In this document: positions 1 through 8,605 of the stretch, in pieces | Layout of the letters: each line of letters opens with the position of its first letter | Position numbering within the stretch: the stretch's first letter is position 1 | DNA from: Billgrantia tianxiuensis | GTDB taxonomy: Bacteria > Pseudomonadota > Gammaproteobacteria > Pseudomonadales > Halomonadaceae | DNA length: 64,000 bases | Assembly (NCBI RefSeq): GCF_009834345.1 | Contig: NZ_CP035042.1 | Coordinates: forward strand, 1,302,001-1,366,000 | Reading direction: 5' to 3' | Position numbers and translations under genes: made by a program | Notes under the pieces: generated by a model | Told to the model about the DNA's origin: nothing | What the model saw: the letters and a program-made list of their open reading frames with translations, nothing else | The model's database searches: none

Positions 1-450
1 ATATTTCAGCTCGTTACTTGCCAGGCTCAGGGTCGAGTCGAGTCCACGGTGCAGGTCGGCGGGCAGGAAGGTTTCTTCTTCAATATGCGAGAAATCCTTG
101 AGCGCAGTAATGATGTTCTTGACCCGGCCTATTCCTTCTTCCGATTCGCTTATCAGGGCCTGTACATCCTCCCGGATATAACTGTATTCGAGCTTTTCGA
201 TAAGGCTTTTCAGTTCCTCGAGGCTACTCACTTTTTCTGCTGCATCGATGATCTTGATCAGATCCTCGACATAACCTGCCAAAGCCTTGAGGTTGGAAAA
301 AACGTAGCCAATGGGGTTGTTGATCTCATGCGCTACTCCAGCGGCAAGCTGGCCGATAGCCGCCATCTTTTCGGCTTGGAGTAGTTGGGCGTCGACCTCG
401 GCGAGGTCACGTAGCAAATGTTTCGTCTGGTTCATGGCGAGTTCCGGCAT
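1..450 (-). CDS. Sensor histidine kinase (N-terminal part, runs off left edge)
   Basis: The minus-strand frame is open from the left edge to an ATG at 450, with a second in-frame ATG at 435; either could be the start. The translated part carries a HisKA-type dimerisation domain with the phospho-acceptor box AHEINNPIGYV near residue 50, followed by helices ending in a KDFSHIEEE stretch typical of cytosolic hybrid-type kinases. The ATP-binding domain lies outside the window. No membrane segment is seen. The same box occurs in the kinase at 2855-3991, so the operon probably encodes two related soluble kinases. It is the last visible gene of the minus-strand operon that starts with the MglA-like GTPase, separated by about 180 bases from the receiver-ATPase gene. 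Confidence 0.85.
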   Translation of the reverse strand, partial: MPELAMNQTKHLLRDLAEVDAQLLQAEKMAAIGQLAAGVAHEINNPIGYVFSNLKALAGYVEDLIKIIDAAEKVSSLEELKSLIEKLEYSYIREDVQALISESEEGIGRVKNIITALKDFSHIEEETFLPADLHRGLDSTLSLASNELKY

Positions 451-633
451 GCGTGTCTTTCCGGGGCTGGCGCTTCGCACTGCGTCGTGCCAGGGGCGAC
501 GGGAGCAGAAGGATGAGCCTGACCATGATATCGGCGTTTTCTGGCTACGCTTTAGGTAGAATTAGAAATCTTTCTGTGGCTGGCTCTTTCACGCCAGCCT
601 TCACCCCAGCCATGGACCTCGGCCAAGCGGCGC
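451..633 (-). other. Intergenic spacer with a possible weak terminator hairpin
   Basis: No gene is seen in this spacer. An inverted repeat with 7-bp arms (GGCTGGC / GCCAGCC) and an 8-base loop lies at 578-599. On the minus strand it follows the receiver-ATPase stop codon and is trailed by a T-rich stretch without a clean U-run. It could attenuate transcription between the ATPase gene and the second kinase; evidence for termination is weak. Confidence 0.3.
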
Positions 634-2858
634 TCAGACTGTCGCTGGCAGGGCTTCCTGGGGACCCAGGGTTCGCAGCACTTCCTCCGTGGTCGTCAAG
701 CCTTGCTCCACCTTGGCATGGGCGTCTGCGAGCAGCGGGTGGGGGGAGTCGCTGCGGACGAGCGCCTGTAGTTCCCATGGGTTACGCCCACTGGCAATGG
801 CGCTGCGTAGAGTGTCGGTGATCAAGATCACCTCGTAGAGGCCTATGCGTCCCTCATAGCCACCATGGCATCGGTGACAGCCCATTGCTTGCCAAGCCGC
901 AATCGGAGGCTGGGCGAAGGGGCCCCCAGAGCATCGCAGGCCGTGGGCGGCACCGGCTTGCGGCAGTGTTCGCACAACCTGCGTACCAGGCGCTGCATGA
1001 CCACGGCATTCAAGCCGGAGGCGACCGTAAGCAGATCGGCGGGAGGCGTGAGCAGCCGTGCGAAAACATCGGCGACCGAGCTGGCCGTGATGGTCGTCAG
1101 CACCTTGCCGCCATATGCCGCCGTGTGCATGGCCTTGGCGATGACTCCGCTGTCCCGATGATCGTCCAGCAGTACGACATCGGGATGCTGGGCAAGTACG
1201 GCATCGAGCATGTCCGCTGAGCTATCGTGGTAATCCCGCACCGGTCTCGTTTGGGTCGCCCTATCGTTGGCGTACTGAGTGGGTTGTTCGATGGAAATAT
1301 GGTGGCTCGATGAAGGACCATCCCTGAGCAAGGCGTGCAGCAGCATGGACTTCCCGCTGTCCGCGGGACCGGCGGACAGGATCATGCCCTGGGGCCTGGC
1401 GCTGGCGTGTCGCAGCAGGCGCAGGTGCTCCGCTGAGAGCCCCAGCTGTTCCAGCGCGAACACGGCGCTATTGCGTGGAGCAAGCCGAACGTAGACTTGC
1501 TCGCCATGAGTCGTGGGCAGCGTCGATACCGTCATGTCCAGGATGGACATGGGGGTTTTGACGGTAAGGTGGCCTTCCTGGGGCGTTTGCTGTTCGGCCA
1601 CGTCCAGCTCGGCCATGAGCTTGAGGCGGGATACCACGGCCACCAGCAGGCTGGAAGGAATCTGGATGGTATCCTGCATGATGCCGTTGATACGATAGCG
1701 CACTGAGATCGCATCCAGGCGGGGCTGTATGAGAATCCCTCGGGCACCTGCGTTGACGGCTTCGAGCAAGATGCCATTGGTCAAACGAACCGCAGGCGGC
1801 TCAACCGAGCTGGTGAGGAGTTGCTGGAGGTTTTCGGCAGATTCGGAATCGTCGAGGACGATCTCGATGTCCTCATAGGGATCTTCTTCCTCTGCGGCAG
1901 TATCGTTCAGCCACATGTAGCGTTCGGCAGCCTCTTCCAGCTTTGCCATCAGTTGCTCGACCCGACACAGCAAGGGGCGAATGGTACAGCCTGTTGTCGT
2001 GGTCAGTGCTTCTATCAGACCGATATCGAGCGGGTCGGCCATTGCCAGGTCCAAGCGCGCTCCTTCCCGCCGGCAAGGGAATATCCACTGTCGCATGCAG
2101 GTGGATGGAGCCAGGATGGAAAATAGGGAGAGATCGGTCTCCACCTCACGAAGGTCGATCTCCTCGCACAGCTTCTCATCCCGGAGCAATGCGTAGAGCT
2201 GCTGCTCGTCCACCCACCGGCCATCCACGACGATTTGGACCGCAGGTTGTTGGGATCGATGTATCTGGCCGTGCAGGCGCTGCAACTGGCGGGTGTTGAT
2301 CAGGTTCTGGTCGTGCAGGAAGAGAAGCAACTGGTTACGCGAAGGGATGTCCAGCTCCATCAACTCCAGCTCCGGGCCGCGCAGGTTGCCTTTCCCGGCC
2401 GAGTTCCTGCGCTGCCTCAGCTCGAACTGCTCCAGCGCCATGGCCACCGTGAGCCGCAGATCGTCATCGTTCCAAGGCTTGAGGTTGAAGCGATAGACCG
2501 CGCCATCCTTCATGGAACCCAGGACCACCTCCGAGTCCGCATAGCCGGTCAGCATGATTCGCAGGACGTGTGGCCAACGCTTGCGCACGATATGCAGCAG
2601 CTCATTGCCATCCATACCCGGCATCTTGAAATCGCTGACAATGAGTTCGACCGACTCACTTTCCAATATGGTGAGAGCCGCTTCGGCGCTTTCAGCGAAG
2701 CGCAGCTCATAATTTTCCCGGTGAAAAACCCGGCGCAGCGCCGAGAGAATGTACGGATCGTCATCCACGAAGAGAAGGCGATAAGGCCTGGATCTCTCGT
2801 CGGTTGTTTCCGTTGGCGGAGGGTTTCCGGTGAACAGGGCGCTGTAGCGTTTCTTCAT
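634..2858 (-). CDS. Response regulator receiver fused to GspE/PilB-type ATPase (one frameshift)
   Basis: The order of domains is a receiver (about residues 25-140, phospho-acceptor in VSDFKMPGMDG and an RpfG-like LKPWNDDDLR end), a GspE N-terminal-like domain (about 170-310, with the signature AMADPLD), and a type II secretion / type IV pilus ATPase core. The Walker A is GPADSGKS. The Walker B region reads LLDDHRD where secretion ATPases have a GEIRD-like motif, so ATP hydrolysis may be impaired. The reading frame breaks at the G/C run at 919-927; adding one base joins it to the C-terminal part that holds the CHRC zinc pair and GGYEGRIGLYE, giving about 741 residues ending at 634. Without repair the protein stops at 843. 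The ATG at 2858 overlaps the upstream kinase stop (ATGA), so coupled translation is likely; an ATG at 2870 is an alternative start. Confidence 0.8.
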
Positions 2859-3991
2859 GGCGAGGGCCATCGGGTCGGTAGGCGTAGGGTGAGAGTGGTG
2901 CCATTGCCTACGCGACTGGTGAGTACTACGTCGCCGTGATGCGCCTTCACCGCATCACGCACGACGGATAGACCCAGGCCGGTACCCTTGCCAACTGCAC
3001 GAGTGGTAAAGAAGGGCTCGAAGGCACGGGCAAGCGTCTCTTCGTCCATCCCATGACCGTTGTCGGTAAAGACGATCTCTACCATATCCTCGTCCAGGCG
3101 TGTCGAGACGGTGACCTGACCTTCATCTTCCACGGAGTGCAGGGCATTGCTCATGGCGTTGTAGATCGCCTGCCCGACCCGGGCCGGGTACCCAGGTATC
3201 CTGGGCAGGCTGTCCAACTGAAGGGAAACGGTGGCGTTGGTCTGCAGTTCGGATTGCAGCAGCTTCGTTGCGGTCTTGACCAGTGCGTTGAGGTCGAAGT
3301 CGTGAAAATCGCTCTGGTCGATGTTAGCGAAGTGGCGAATGTCCCGAATGATGCGGGAAATCCTGCCCGCACCGTCCAGCGATTCGGCCAACAGGCAGTG
3401 AAAATCCTCGATCAGTTCCTGATGCGATGCTTCATCGGCTTCGGAGGTAAGGTCGTTAAGGTACTCCTTTGCCGTGTGAAGGTTGCTGGTAATGAAGCCG
3501 ATGGGAGTGTTGATTTCGTGTGCCATGCCCGCCGCCAGCTGGCCTACCGCCCTCAGGCGAGCGCTCTCGTAAAGACGCTGCTGCGATTCGCGAATCATTT
3601 CGACCTGGCTATCGACCTGCTCCTGTAGTGTCTCGGAGAGGTGACGATAGCGGGCCTCGGAGACCTGCAGCGCAGCATTCTGCTCCTGCAACTCTTGATA
3701 GCTTGCCTGCGAGGCGCTGCGGTGCAAGTTGGCGGCAAGGCGATACTTGCCGGCATGAAACACCAGTAGCTCCAGCATCGAGGCGGCTGCCTCGCGCTGA
3801 GGAGGTGAGAGGTCGGCCTTGAGCCAGGCGACGGGTTCGAGATTGAATTCGATCGCCGTCGCCTGGTCCTCAGGAACAGATAGCAGAGTCAGCTTGACCC
3901 CACACAGTTTGGAGAGAAGGGCAAGGGCTTGCTCCACCTGGGCGGGCGACAGCAATTCAGCAAGCGTGAGGTCTTCGCTGGCATCGAACAT
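2855..3991 (-). CDS. Soluble sensor histidine kinase
   Basis: This 378-residue protein has no membrane helices. An N-terminal region of about 95 residues of unrecognised fold leads into a coiled coil (about 100-150), a HisKA-type dimerisation domain with AHEINTPIGFI near residue 155, and a GHKL ATP-binding domain with NAMSNALHSV (N box), DNGHGMDE (G1) and GTGLGLSVV (G2). It starts two bases after the MglA-like GTPase stop and its own stop overlaps the receiver-ATPase start, so the three are very probably co-translated. The natural phosphorylation target would be the adjacent receiver-ATPase. The input signal is unknown; because the GTPase is coupled to it, that protein is a candidate input or output. 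Confidence 0.9.
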   Translation of the reverse strand: MFDASEDLTLAELLSPAQVEQALALLSKLCGVKLTLLSVPEDQATAIEFNLEPVAWLKADLSPPQREAAASMLELLVFHAGKYRLAANLHRSASQASYQELQEQNAALQVSEARYRHLSETLQEQVDSQVEMIRESQQRLYESARLRAVGQLAAGMAHEINTPIGFITSNLHTAKEYLNDLTSEADEASHQELIEDFHCLLAESLDGAGRISRIIRDIRHFANIDQSDFHDFDLNALVKTATKLLQSELQTNATVSLQLDSLPRIPGYPARVGQAIYNAMSNALHSVEDEGQVTVSTRLDEDMVEIVFTDNGHGMDEETLARAFEPFFTTRAVGKGTGLGLSVVRDAVKAHHGDVVLTSRVGNGTTLTLRLPTRWPSP

Positions 3992-3992
3992 G

Positions 3993-4634
3993 TTAGGGCT
4001 CGCGACACTGAGTGAGATAAGCGATCAAGTCGGCTTGGTCGATCCCATGCCGGGTCGACAGCGAATGCGTTGCATCGACGACGGGGTAGAGACGTTCCAG
4101 CAACTGTTCGAACGTTTCAACGACACCGGTCCCTTTCAGTGCACTTGAGAGCGACAGCGGCCACCAGGGTGTGCTCTTCCAGCGCTCTGCCAGCTCATCC
4201 TCATCGACGATCCTGCCAAGGTCGCGCTTGTTGAACTGAACGACCAGGGGGAGGCTTTCGATATCCAGTCCTACCTTGTGCAGATTGCTGGCCAGGTTGT
4301 CGAAGGAGGTGGCGTTGTTCTCCTGCTGGTTCAGCTGTGAATCCGCCACGAAGATCACGCCATCGGCCCGCGACAGCACGGCTTTCCGCGTGCTGTCATG
4401 CTCCACCTGGCCTGGCACCGTGTATAGCTTCACACGCAGGTCGAGCGTTTGTTTCTCCCGAAAGCCAATCGGCAGCATATCGAAAAACAAGGTGCGGTCG
4501 TCGCGGGTCTCCATGACCATCAGCTCGCCCTTGCGCTGAGGACTCAACCTTGCATGCAGCTGTAGCAGGTTGGTTGTCTTGCCACTCATGGCGGGGCCGT
4601 AGTAGACGACCTTCAGTGTGACCTTGCTGGGCAT
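3993..4634 (-). CDS. MglA-like small Ras-family GTPase
   Basis: This protein resembles bacterial MglA GTPases that control cell polarity and type IV pili. The P-loop is GPAMSGKTT, followed by an MglA-type FFDMLPIGF stretch, a G3 motif that reads YTVPGQ, and the guanine-specificity motif NKRD. The ATG at 4634 (product starts MPSKVTLKVVYYGP, 213 residues) matches where MglA proteins usually begin and has an AGG eight bases upstream; a TTG at 4721 would add 29 residues. It is the first gene of the operon with two histidine kinases and a receiver-GspE-type ATPase. No MglB (roadblock) GAP gene is visible beside it. Confidence 0.85.
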   Translation of the reverse strand: MPSKVTLKVVYYGPAMSGKTTNLLQLHARLSPQRKGELMVMETRDDRTLFFDMLPIGFREKQTLDLRVKLYTVPGQVEHDSTRKAVLSRADGVIFVADSQLNQQENNATSFDNLASNLHKVGLDIESLPLVVQFNKRDLGRIVDEDELAERWKSTPWWPLSLSSALKGTGVVETFEQLLERLYPVVDATHSLSTRHGIDQADLIAYLTQCREP

Positions 4635-4917
4635 GGGTACGACCTGTGTGTTGCGGTATTTCTCGACGCTATCGGTTGCGGTCGTCCGGCTACTGGTCAG
4701 TGCAGCTTCGAATTCTGTCAACGGACGCGTCTATCCGGGGTGTCCCGGCATGTAACGATGTCTTTTTGACCTATCGGCCAGGACGGCCGAATCTTTAATA
4801 GGCGCGAGGGAGGGGGATGGGGAGACGTCCATCGGGTTCTGCGAATGCGGGCATGATTCGCGCCTGCTACTGCCAGCTTCTATAACTGTGGGCAGACGGA
4901 TGACGAAAGGAGTCGTT

Positions 4918-6408
4918 ATGGAATCGATATGGACACTGGGCAGTCGGGGCGTGGCGGAACACCCTTCTCTCAGCGGTGAAGCCGATGCCGATGTCGCCAT
5001 TGTCGGAGCCGGCATCACCGGGCTGACCGCTGCGTTGCCGCTGGCCGAGGCTGGCTTCAAGGTCATGGTGCTCGAGGCGGGAACGGTGGGAAGTGGCGTC
5101 ACGGGTGGCTCCACCGGCAACCTCTACGCCACCCTGGCATCGGGGCAGGCGCCGTTGCGCCACAAGTGGGGCGACGAAGTGGCCGCCGAGGTGGTACGGG
5201 CCAGGGGCGAAGCGGTCGATCATGTCGAAGCGCTGGTGAAGCGTTTCTCCATCGACTGTCAATTCCAGCGCCAGCCAGCCTATCGCCTGGTGGCCGACGA
5301 GCGCCAGCATGCCGGGCACGACCTGAACGAAGAGCTCGATGCGCTGGTCAGCGCCGGGCTCGAGGTCGAAATGACAAACGCTCCCGGGCTTCCCTTCGAC
5401 AGCTGGGGCTTGCGTATCGCCAACCAGGCTCAGTTCAACCCGCTGCATTATGTCCAGGGGCTGGCCAGTGCGCTGCTCGGCGAAGGCGTGGTGATTCTCC
5501 AGCACAGCCCGGTGCGCGAGATCGAGGCGGGCAAGGGGCGGCTCAGGACCGACGAGGGCAGCGTCACCGCGAAGCATATCGTGCAGGCGACCCACACCCC
5601 GAAGGGGATCAGCCTGGTCCAGGCGGGAATGCCGGTCTCGCGGGAGTACGCGGTCAGTGCGCGACTGAGCAGCGGTGAGTATCCCGAGGGCATTCTCTGG
5701 GTGCTCGACCCCTTTCACTCGCTGCGCAGCTACCGCCATGGCGACGACCAGTACCTGATGGTCATTGGCGAGAAGCACCCGACCGGTGAGCATCGCGGCG
5801 ATCACTATCAGCTGTTGCGCGAGTACCTGGCCGCACGCTTCGACGTGGAGGCTTTCACCCACCACTGGTCGGCCCAGCAGTACACCTCGCCGGATGGCCT
5901 GCCCTACATCGGGCGCATGCACGGCCACGACAATCTCTACATGGCCACCGGCTTCGCTGCCGATGGCCTGGTATGGGGCACGTTGGCCGGCATGCTCATT
6001 GCCGACCAGATTCTCGAACGCGCCAATCCATGGCAGGCACGCTTCGGCGCGCGGCGCATCACCCCGGGAAAATCGGCGCTGCAGTATGCCAAGGAGAACG
6101 CCACCGTCACCAAGCACATGGTGAAGGATTACCTGGGCACCGAGAAGCTCGACAGCTTCGATGCCATTGCGCCAGGGCAGGGCCGGGTTGCCACCGTGGA
6201 GGGCGAGAAGCTCGCCATCCATCGCACCGAGGCCGGTAAACTCAAGGTGCTCTCCGCGGTGTGTCCGCATATGAAGTGCATCGTGCACTGGAATGCCAGC
6301 GAATCGACCTGGGATTGTCCCTGTCATGGCAGCCGCTTCGACACCGACGGCGAAGTGATCGAAGGCCCGGCCTATCATCCCCTGGCGCGGTCGGGTGAAA
6401 AGCTTTAG
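4918..6408 (+). CDS. FAD-dependent amine/amino-acid oxidoreductase with C-terminal Rieske domain
   Basis: The N-terminal half is a DadA-type FAD oxidoreductase with the dinucleotide-binding motif VAIVGAGITGLTAA near residue 25. The last 80 or so residues form a Rieske [2Fe-2S] domain with ligands CPH and CPCH separated by about 15 residues. Such fusions are known among FAD oxidoreductases of unknown substrate; the iron-sulfur domain probably carries electrons from the flavin. The ATG at 4918 was chosen because an AAGGAG lies five bases upstream; an ATG at 4888 lacks one. No signal peptide, so cytoplasmic. The stop overlaps the stop of the convergent regulator gene by four bases. Confidence 0.9.
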   Translation: MESIWTLGSRGVAEHPSLSGEADADVAIVGAGITGLTAALPLAEAGFKVMVLEAGTVGSGVTGGSTGNLYATLASGQAPLRHKWGDEVAAEVVRARGEAVDHVEALVKRFSIDCQFQRQPAYRLVADERQHAGHDLNEELDALVSAGLEVEMTNAPGLPFDSWGLRIANQAQFNPLHYVQGLASALLGEGVVILQHSPVREIEAGKGRLRTDEGSVTAKHIVQATHTPKGISLVQAGMPVSREYAVSARLSSGEYPEGILWVLDPFHSLRSYRHGDDQYLMVIGEKHPTGEHRGDHYQLLREYLAARFDVEAFTHHWSAQQYTSPDGLPYIGRMHGHDNLYMATGFAADGLVWGTLAGMLIADQILERANPWQARFGARRITPGKSALQYAKENATVTKHMVKDYLGTEKLDSFDAIAPGQGRVATVEGEKLAIHRTEAGKLKVLSAVCPHMKCIVHWNASESTWDCPCHGSRFDTDGEVIEGPAYHPLARSGEKL

Positions 6409-7463
6409 CCCTCCTCGTCGAAGGCTGGGCCTCGCGTGCCAAAGTGGCTGCGATAGGTGGTGGGAGTGACCCCCACTAGCTTGAGAAAAACGCGGTGCAG
6501 GCTATCCAGGCTGGAGAAGCCCGAACGTTCGGCAATACGCGCCAGGGGCCAGCGGGAGGTTTCCAGCAGCGTCTTGGCACGGTCGACTCGTGCCTGCTTG
6601 ACGAAGCGGGCAGGGGTTTCACCGATTTCCTCGCGAAAACGGCGTACGAAGGTGCGTTCGCTCATGCCGAGACGTGCCGCCATTGCCGGTACGCTGAGGT
6701 CACCGGTCGGATCGTCGAGAATGGCGGCAACCAAGGGCGATAGACGTGAGCTTGCGGCAGCTTGGGCTCGCAATGCCGTACTGAATTGAGCCTGGGAACC
6801 GGGTCGGCGCATGAACAGGACCAGGTCGCGAGCCACACCGAGAGCCACATGCGGCCCGCAGTCAGCTTCGACCAGGGCGAGGCAGAGGTCGAGCCCTGTC
6901 GTCACTCCGGCCGAGGTGTAGTAGGGCGGCTCGGCAGTGTAGATGGCGCCATGGTCCACCTGAATGTCAGGCCACATTTGTTGTAGCGTATCGCATGCCG
7001 ACCAGTGCGTAGCTGCCCGTCGACCGCGCAGGAGCCCGGCTGCTGCGAGCACGAAGGCTCCGGTACAGACACTGGCCACACGGCGGACTCGTGGAGCGCG
7101 CTCCTGCAGCCAGGCAAGCAGGTCGGTTTCTGCCGCAACCCGTCGCAGTCCTTCCTCACTTCCTCCAGCAATGATCAACGTATCCAGTGACTCCGGTAGC
7201 GCCGTCAGGGGGAGGGTTCCGGCGACTCGCAAGCCAGCATTGGAGACGATATCTCCACCATGCGGTGAGGCCAGCAGAACCCGATAGGCAGGAGCTGTTG
7301 CAGGACAGTGAGTATTGGCCTTGCTGAAGACTTCCATCGGTCCGATCAGGTCGAGCGACTGAATGCCATCGAAGCCGATCAGGGCAATGGTAAGGGGGCC
7401 GAGGTAGAGGTTCGCATTGGCGTATTTTGCGATGACTTTGTCATTTACGCCAGCGCGGGGCAT
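6405..7463 (-). CDS. GlxA-family transcriptional regulator (DJ-1/PfpI domain plus AraC HTH)
   Basis: The first two thirds form a DJ-1/PfpI-like glutamine-amidotransferase fold, with SVCTGAFVLAAAGLL as the nucleophile-elbow region, and the last 100 residues form an AraC-type double helix-turn-helix (AARLGMSERTFVRRF and WPLARIAERSGFSSLDSLHRVF). Members of this family control catabolism of small nitrogen compounds such as betaine or carnitine; the ligand here is not evident. The ATG at 7463 was chosen so that the gene does not overlap the divergent membrane-anchored DJ-1 gene. It ends on top of the oxidoreductase stop codon. Confidence 0.88.
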   Translation of the reverse strand: MPRAGVNDKVIAKYANANLYLGPLTIALIGFDGIQSLDLIGPMEVFSKANTHCPATAPAYRVLLASPHGGDIVSNAGLRVAGTLPLTALPESLDTLIIAGGSEEGLRRVAAETDLLAWLQERAPRVRRVASVCTGAFVLAAAGLLRGRRAATHWSACDTLQQMWPDIQVDHGAIYTAEPPYYTSAGVTTGLDLCLALVEADCGPHVALGVARDLVLFMRRPGSQAQFSTALRAQAAASSRLSPLVAAILDDPTGDLSVPAMAARLGMSERTFVRRFREEIGETPARFVKQARVDRAKTLLETSRWPLARIAERSGFSSLDSLHRVFLKLVGVTPTTYRSHFGTRGPAFDEEG

Positions 7464-7501
7464 GACGCAGCATGAGCGGAACGCTGTCTGGAGATACCCT
7501 G

Positions 7502-8605
7502 ATGTCTGCACGATACCTCCCTTGGCTGGCTGGCCTGACTTTGCTGCTCTGCTCCGTGATCGCCGTGGTGGGATGGCGATACGTCAGCCCGGGTTCAACG
7601 GTTCTGCCTGAGCACCGCCCCCTCGAGCTGCCTGCACCCAAAGAAGGGCGAAATCGTCACCTGGTAGCGGTCATGGGCGCCAATGAAGGCACCGAGACGA
7701 CGGACTTCATGATCCCCTATGGCGTATTGAAAGCGTCGGGACAGTTTGAGGTGGTCTCGGTTTCTACTGGGCCAGGTCCTGTGCAGCTGCATCCAGCATT
7801 GACCGTACGGTTGGATCAGACCAGGGAAGCGTTCGACGCAGCGCAGCCAGAAGGGGCCGATATCGTCATCGTACCGGCGCTGCACCGCGCCGATGATCCA
7901 GAAGCCATCCAGTGGCTGCAGCGCCAGGCGGCGTCCGGTGCCGTTATCGTTGGGGTCTGCGACGGTGTGCTGACGCTGGCCCATGCCGGGTTGTTGCGAG
8001 ACAAGTTGGCGACAGGGCACTGGTTCTCCTTAGGCAGACTGGGCCGGCAATTCAAGGATACGACCTGGGTTCGCGGCTGGCGCTTCGTGGCCGATGATCG
8101 TGTGGTAACGACCACGGGGGTGTCGGCCTCCCTTCCCGTTTCGCTGGCTCTCGTCGAGGCGGCGGCAGGTGCGGCCCATGCCGACCGCCTGGCCCTTGAC
8201 CTCGGCATAGAGGACTTCGACGTGAGACATGACTCGGATGCCTTTGGCCTGTCGTTCGCGATGCTGCTGACCATCGCTCGCAACGCGCTGGCCTTCTGGA
8301 ATCACGAACGCCTCGAATTGCCGGTCGAGGATGGTATCGACGAGATCGCCCTGGCGCTGAGCGCCGATGCCTGGTCCCGTACGTTTCGCTCCCGTGTCGT
8401 GGCGACCCACCCAGACAGGCGGTGGGTTCGATCCCGGCGCGGTCTGGTCATAGAGGCTGTGCAGGACATGGACGCGACCGAAACGCTGCAGCCAGTCATC
8501 GATCCCTCAGCTGCGGCGCTGGACGATACGCTCGTGGAGATCGGCGAGCGCTATGGAATGCCCACCGCCAGCTTGGTTGCCATGCAGCTCGAATACGTTT
8601 GGTGA
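7502..8605 (+). CDS. Membrane-anchored DJ-1/PfpI family protein
   Basis: The 367-residue protein begins with one hydrophobic helix (about residues 6-25, WLAGLTLLLCSVIAVVGW) that would anchor it or serve as a signal peptide, so the DJ-1/PfpI domain lies outside the cytoplasm. The nucleophile-elbow cysteine is in VIVGVCDGVLTLAHAGLL. The last 120 residues have no recognised domain. The start at 7502 is supported by a GGAG eight bases upstream; an ATG at 7472 lacks one. It is head-to-head with the GlxA-type regulator, which carries the same fold and probably controls it. Its 3' end overlaps the convergent CtaG gene by 99 bases. Function is unknown. Confidence 0.8.
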   Translation: MSARYLPWLAGLTLLLCSVIAVVGWRYVSPGSTVLPEHRPLELPAPKEGRNRHLVAVMGANEGTETTDFMIPYGVLKASGQFEVVSVSTGPGPVQLHPALTVRLDQTREAFDAAQPEGADIVIVPALHRADDPEAIQWLQRQAASGAVIVGVCDGVLTLAHAGLLRDKLATGHWFSLGRLGRQFKDTTWVRGWRFVADDRVVTTTGVSASLPVSLALVEAAAGAAHADRLALDLGIEDFDVRHDSDAFGLSFAMLLTIARNALAFWNHERLELPVEDGIDEIALALSADAWSRTFRSRVVATHPDRRWVRSRRGLVIEAVQDMDATETLQPVIDPSAAALDDTLVEIGERYGMPTASLVAMQLEYVW

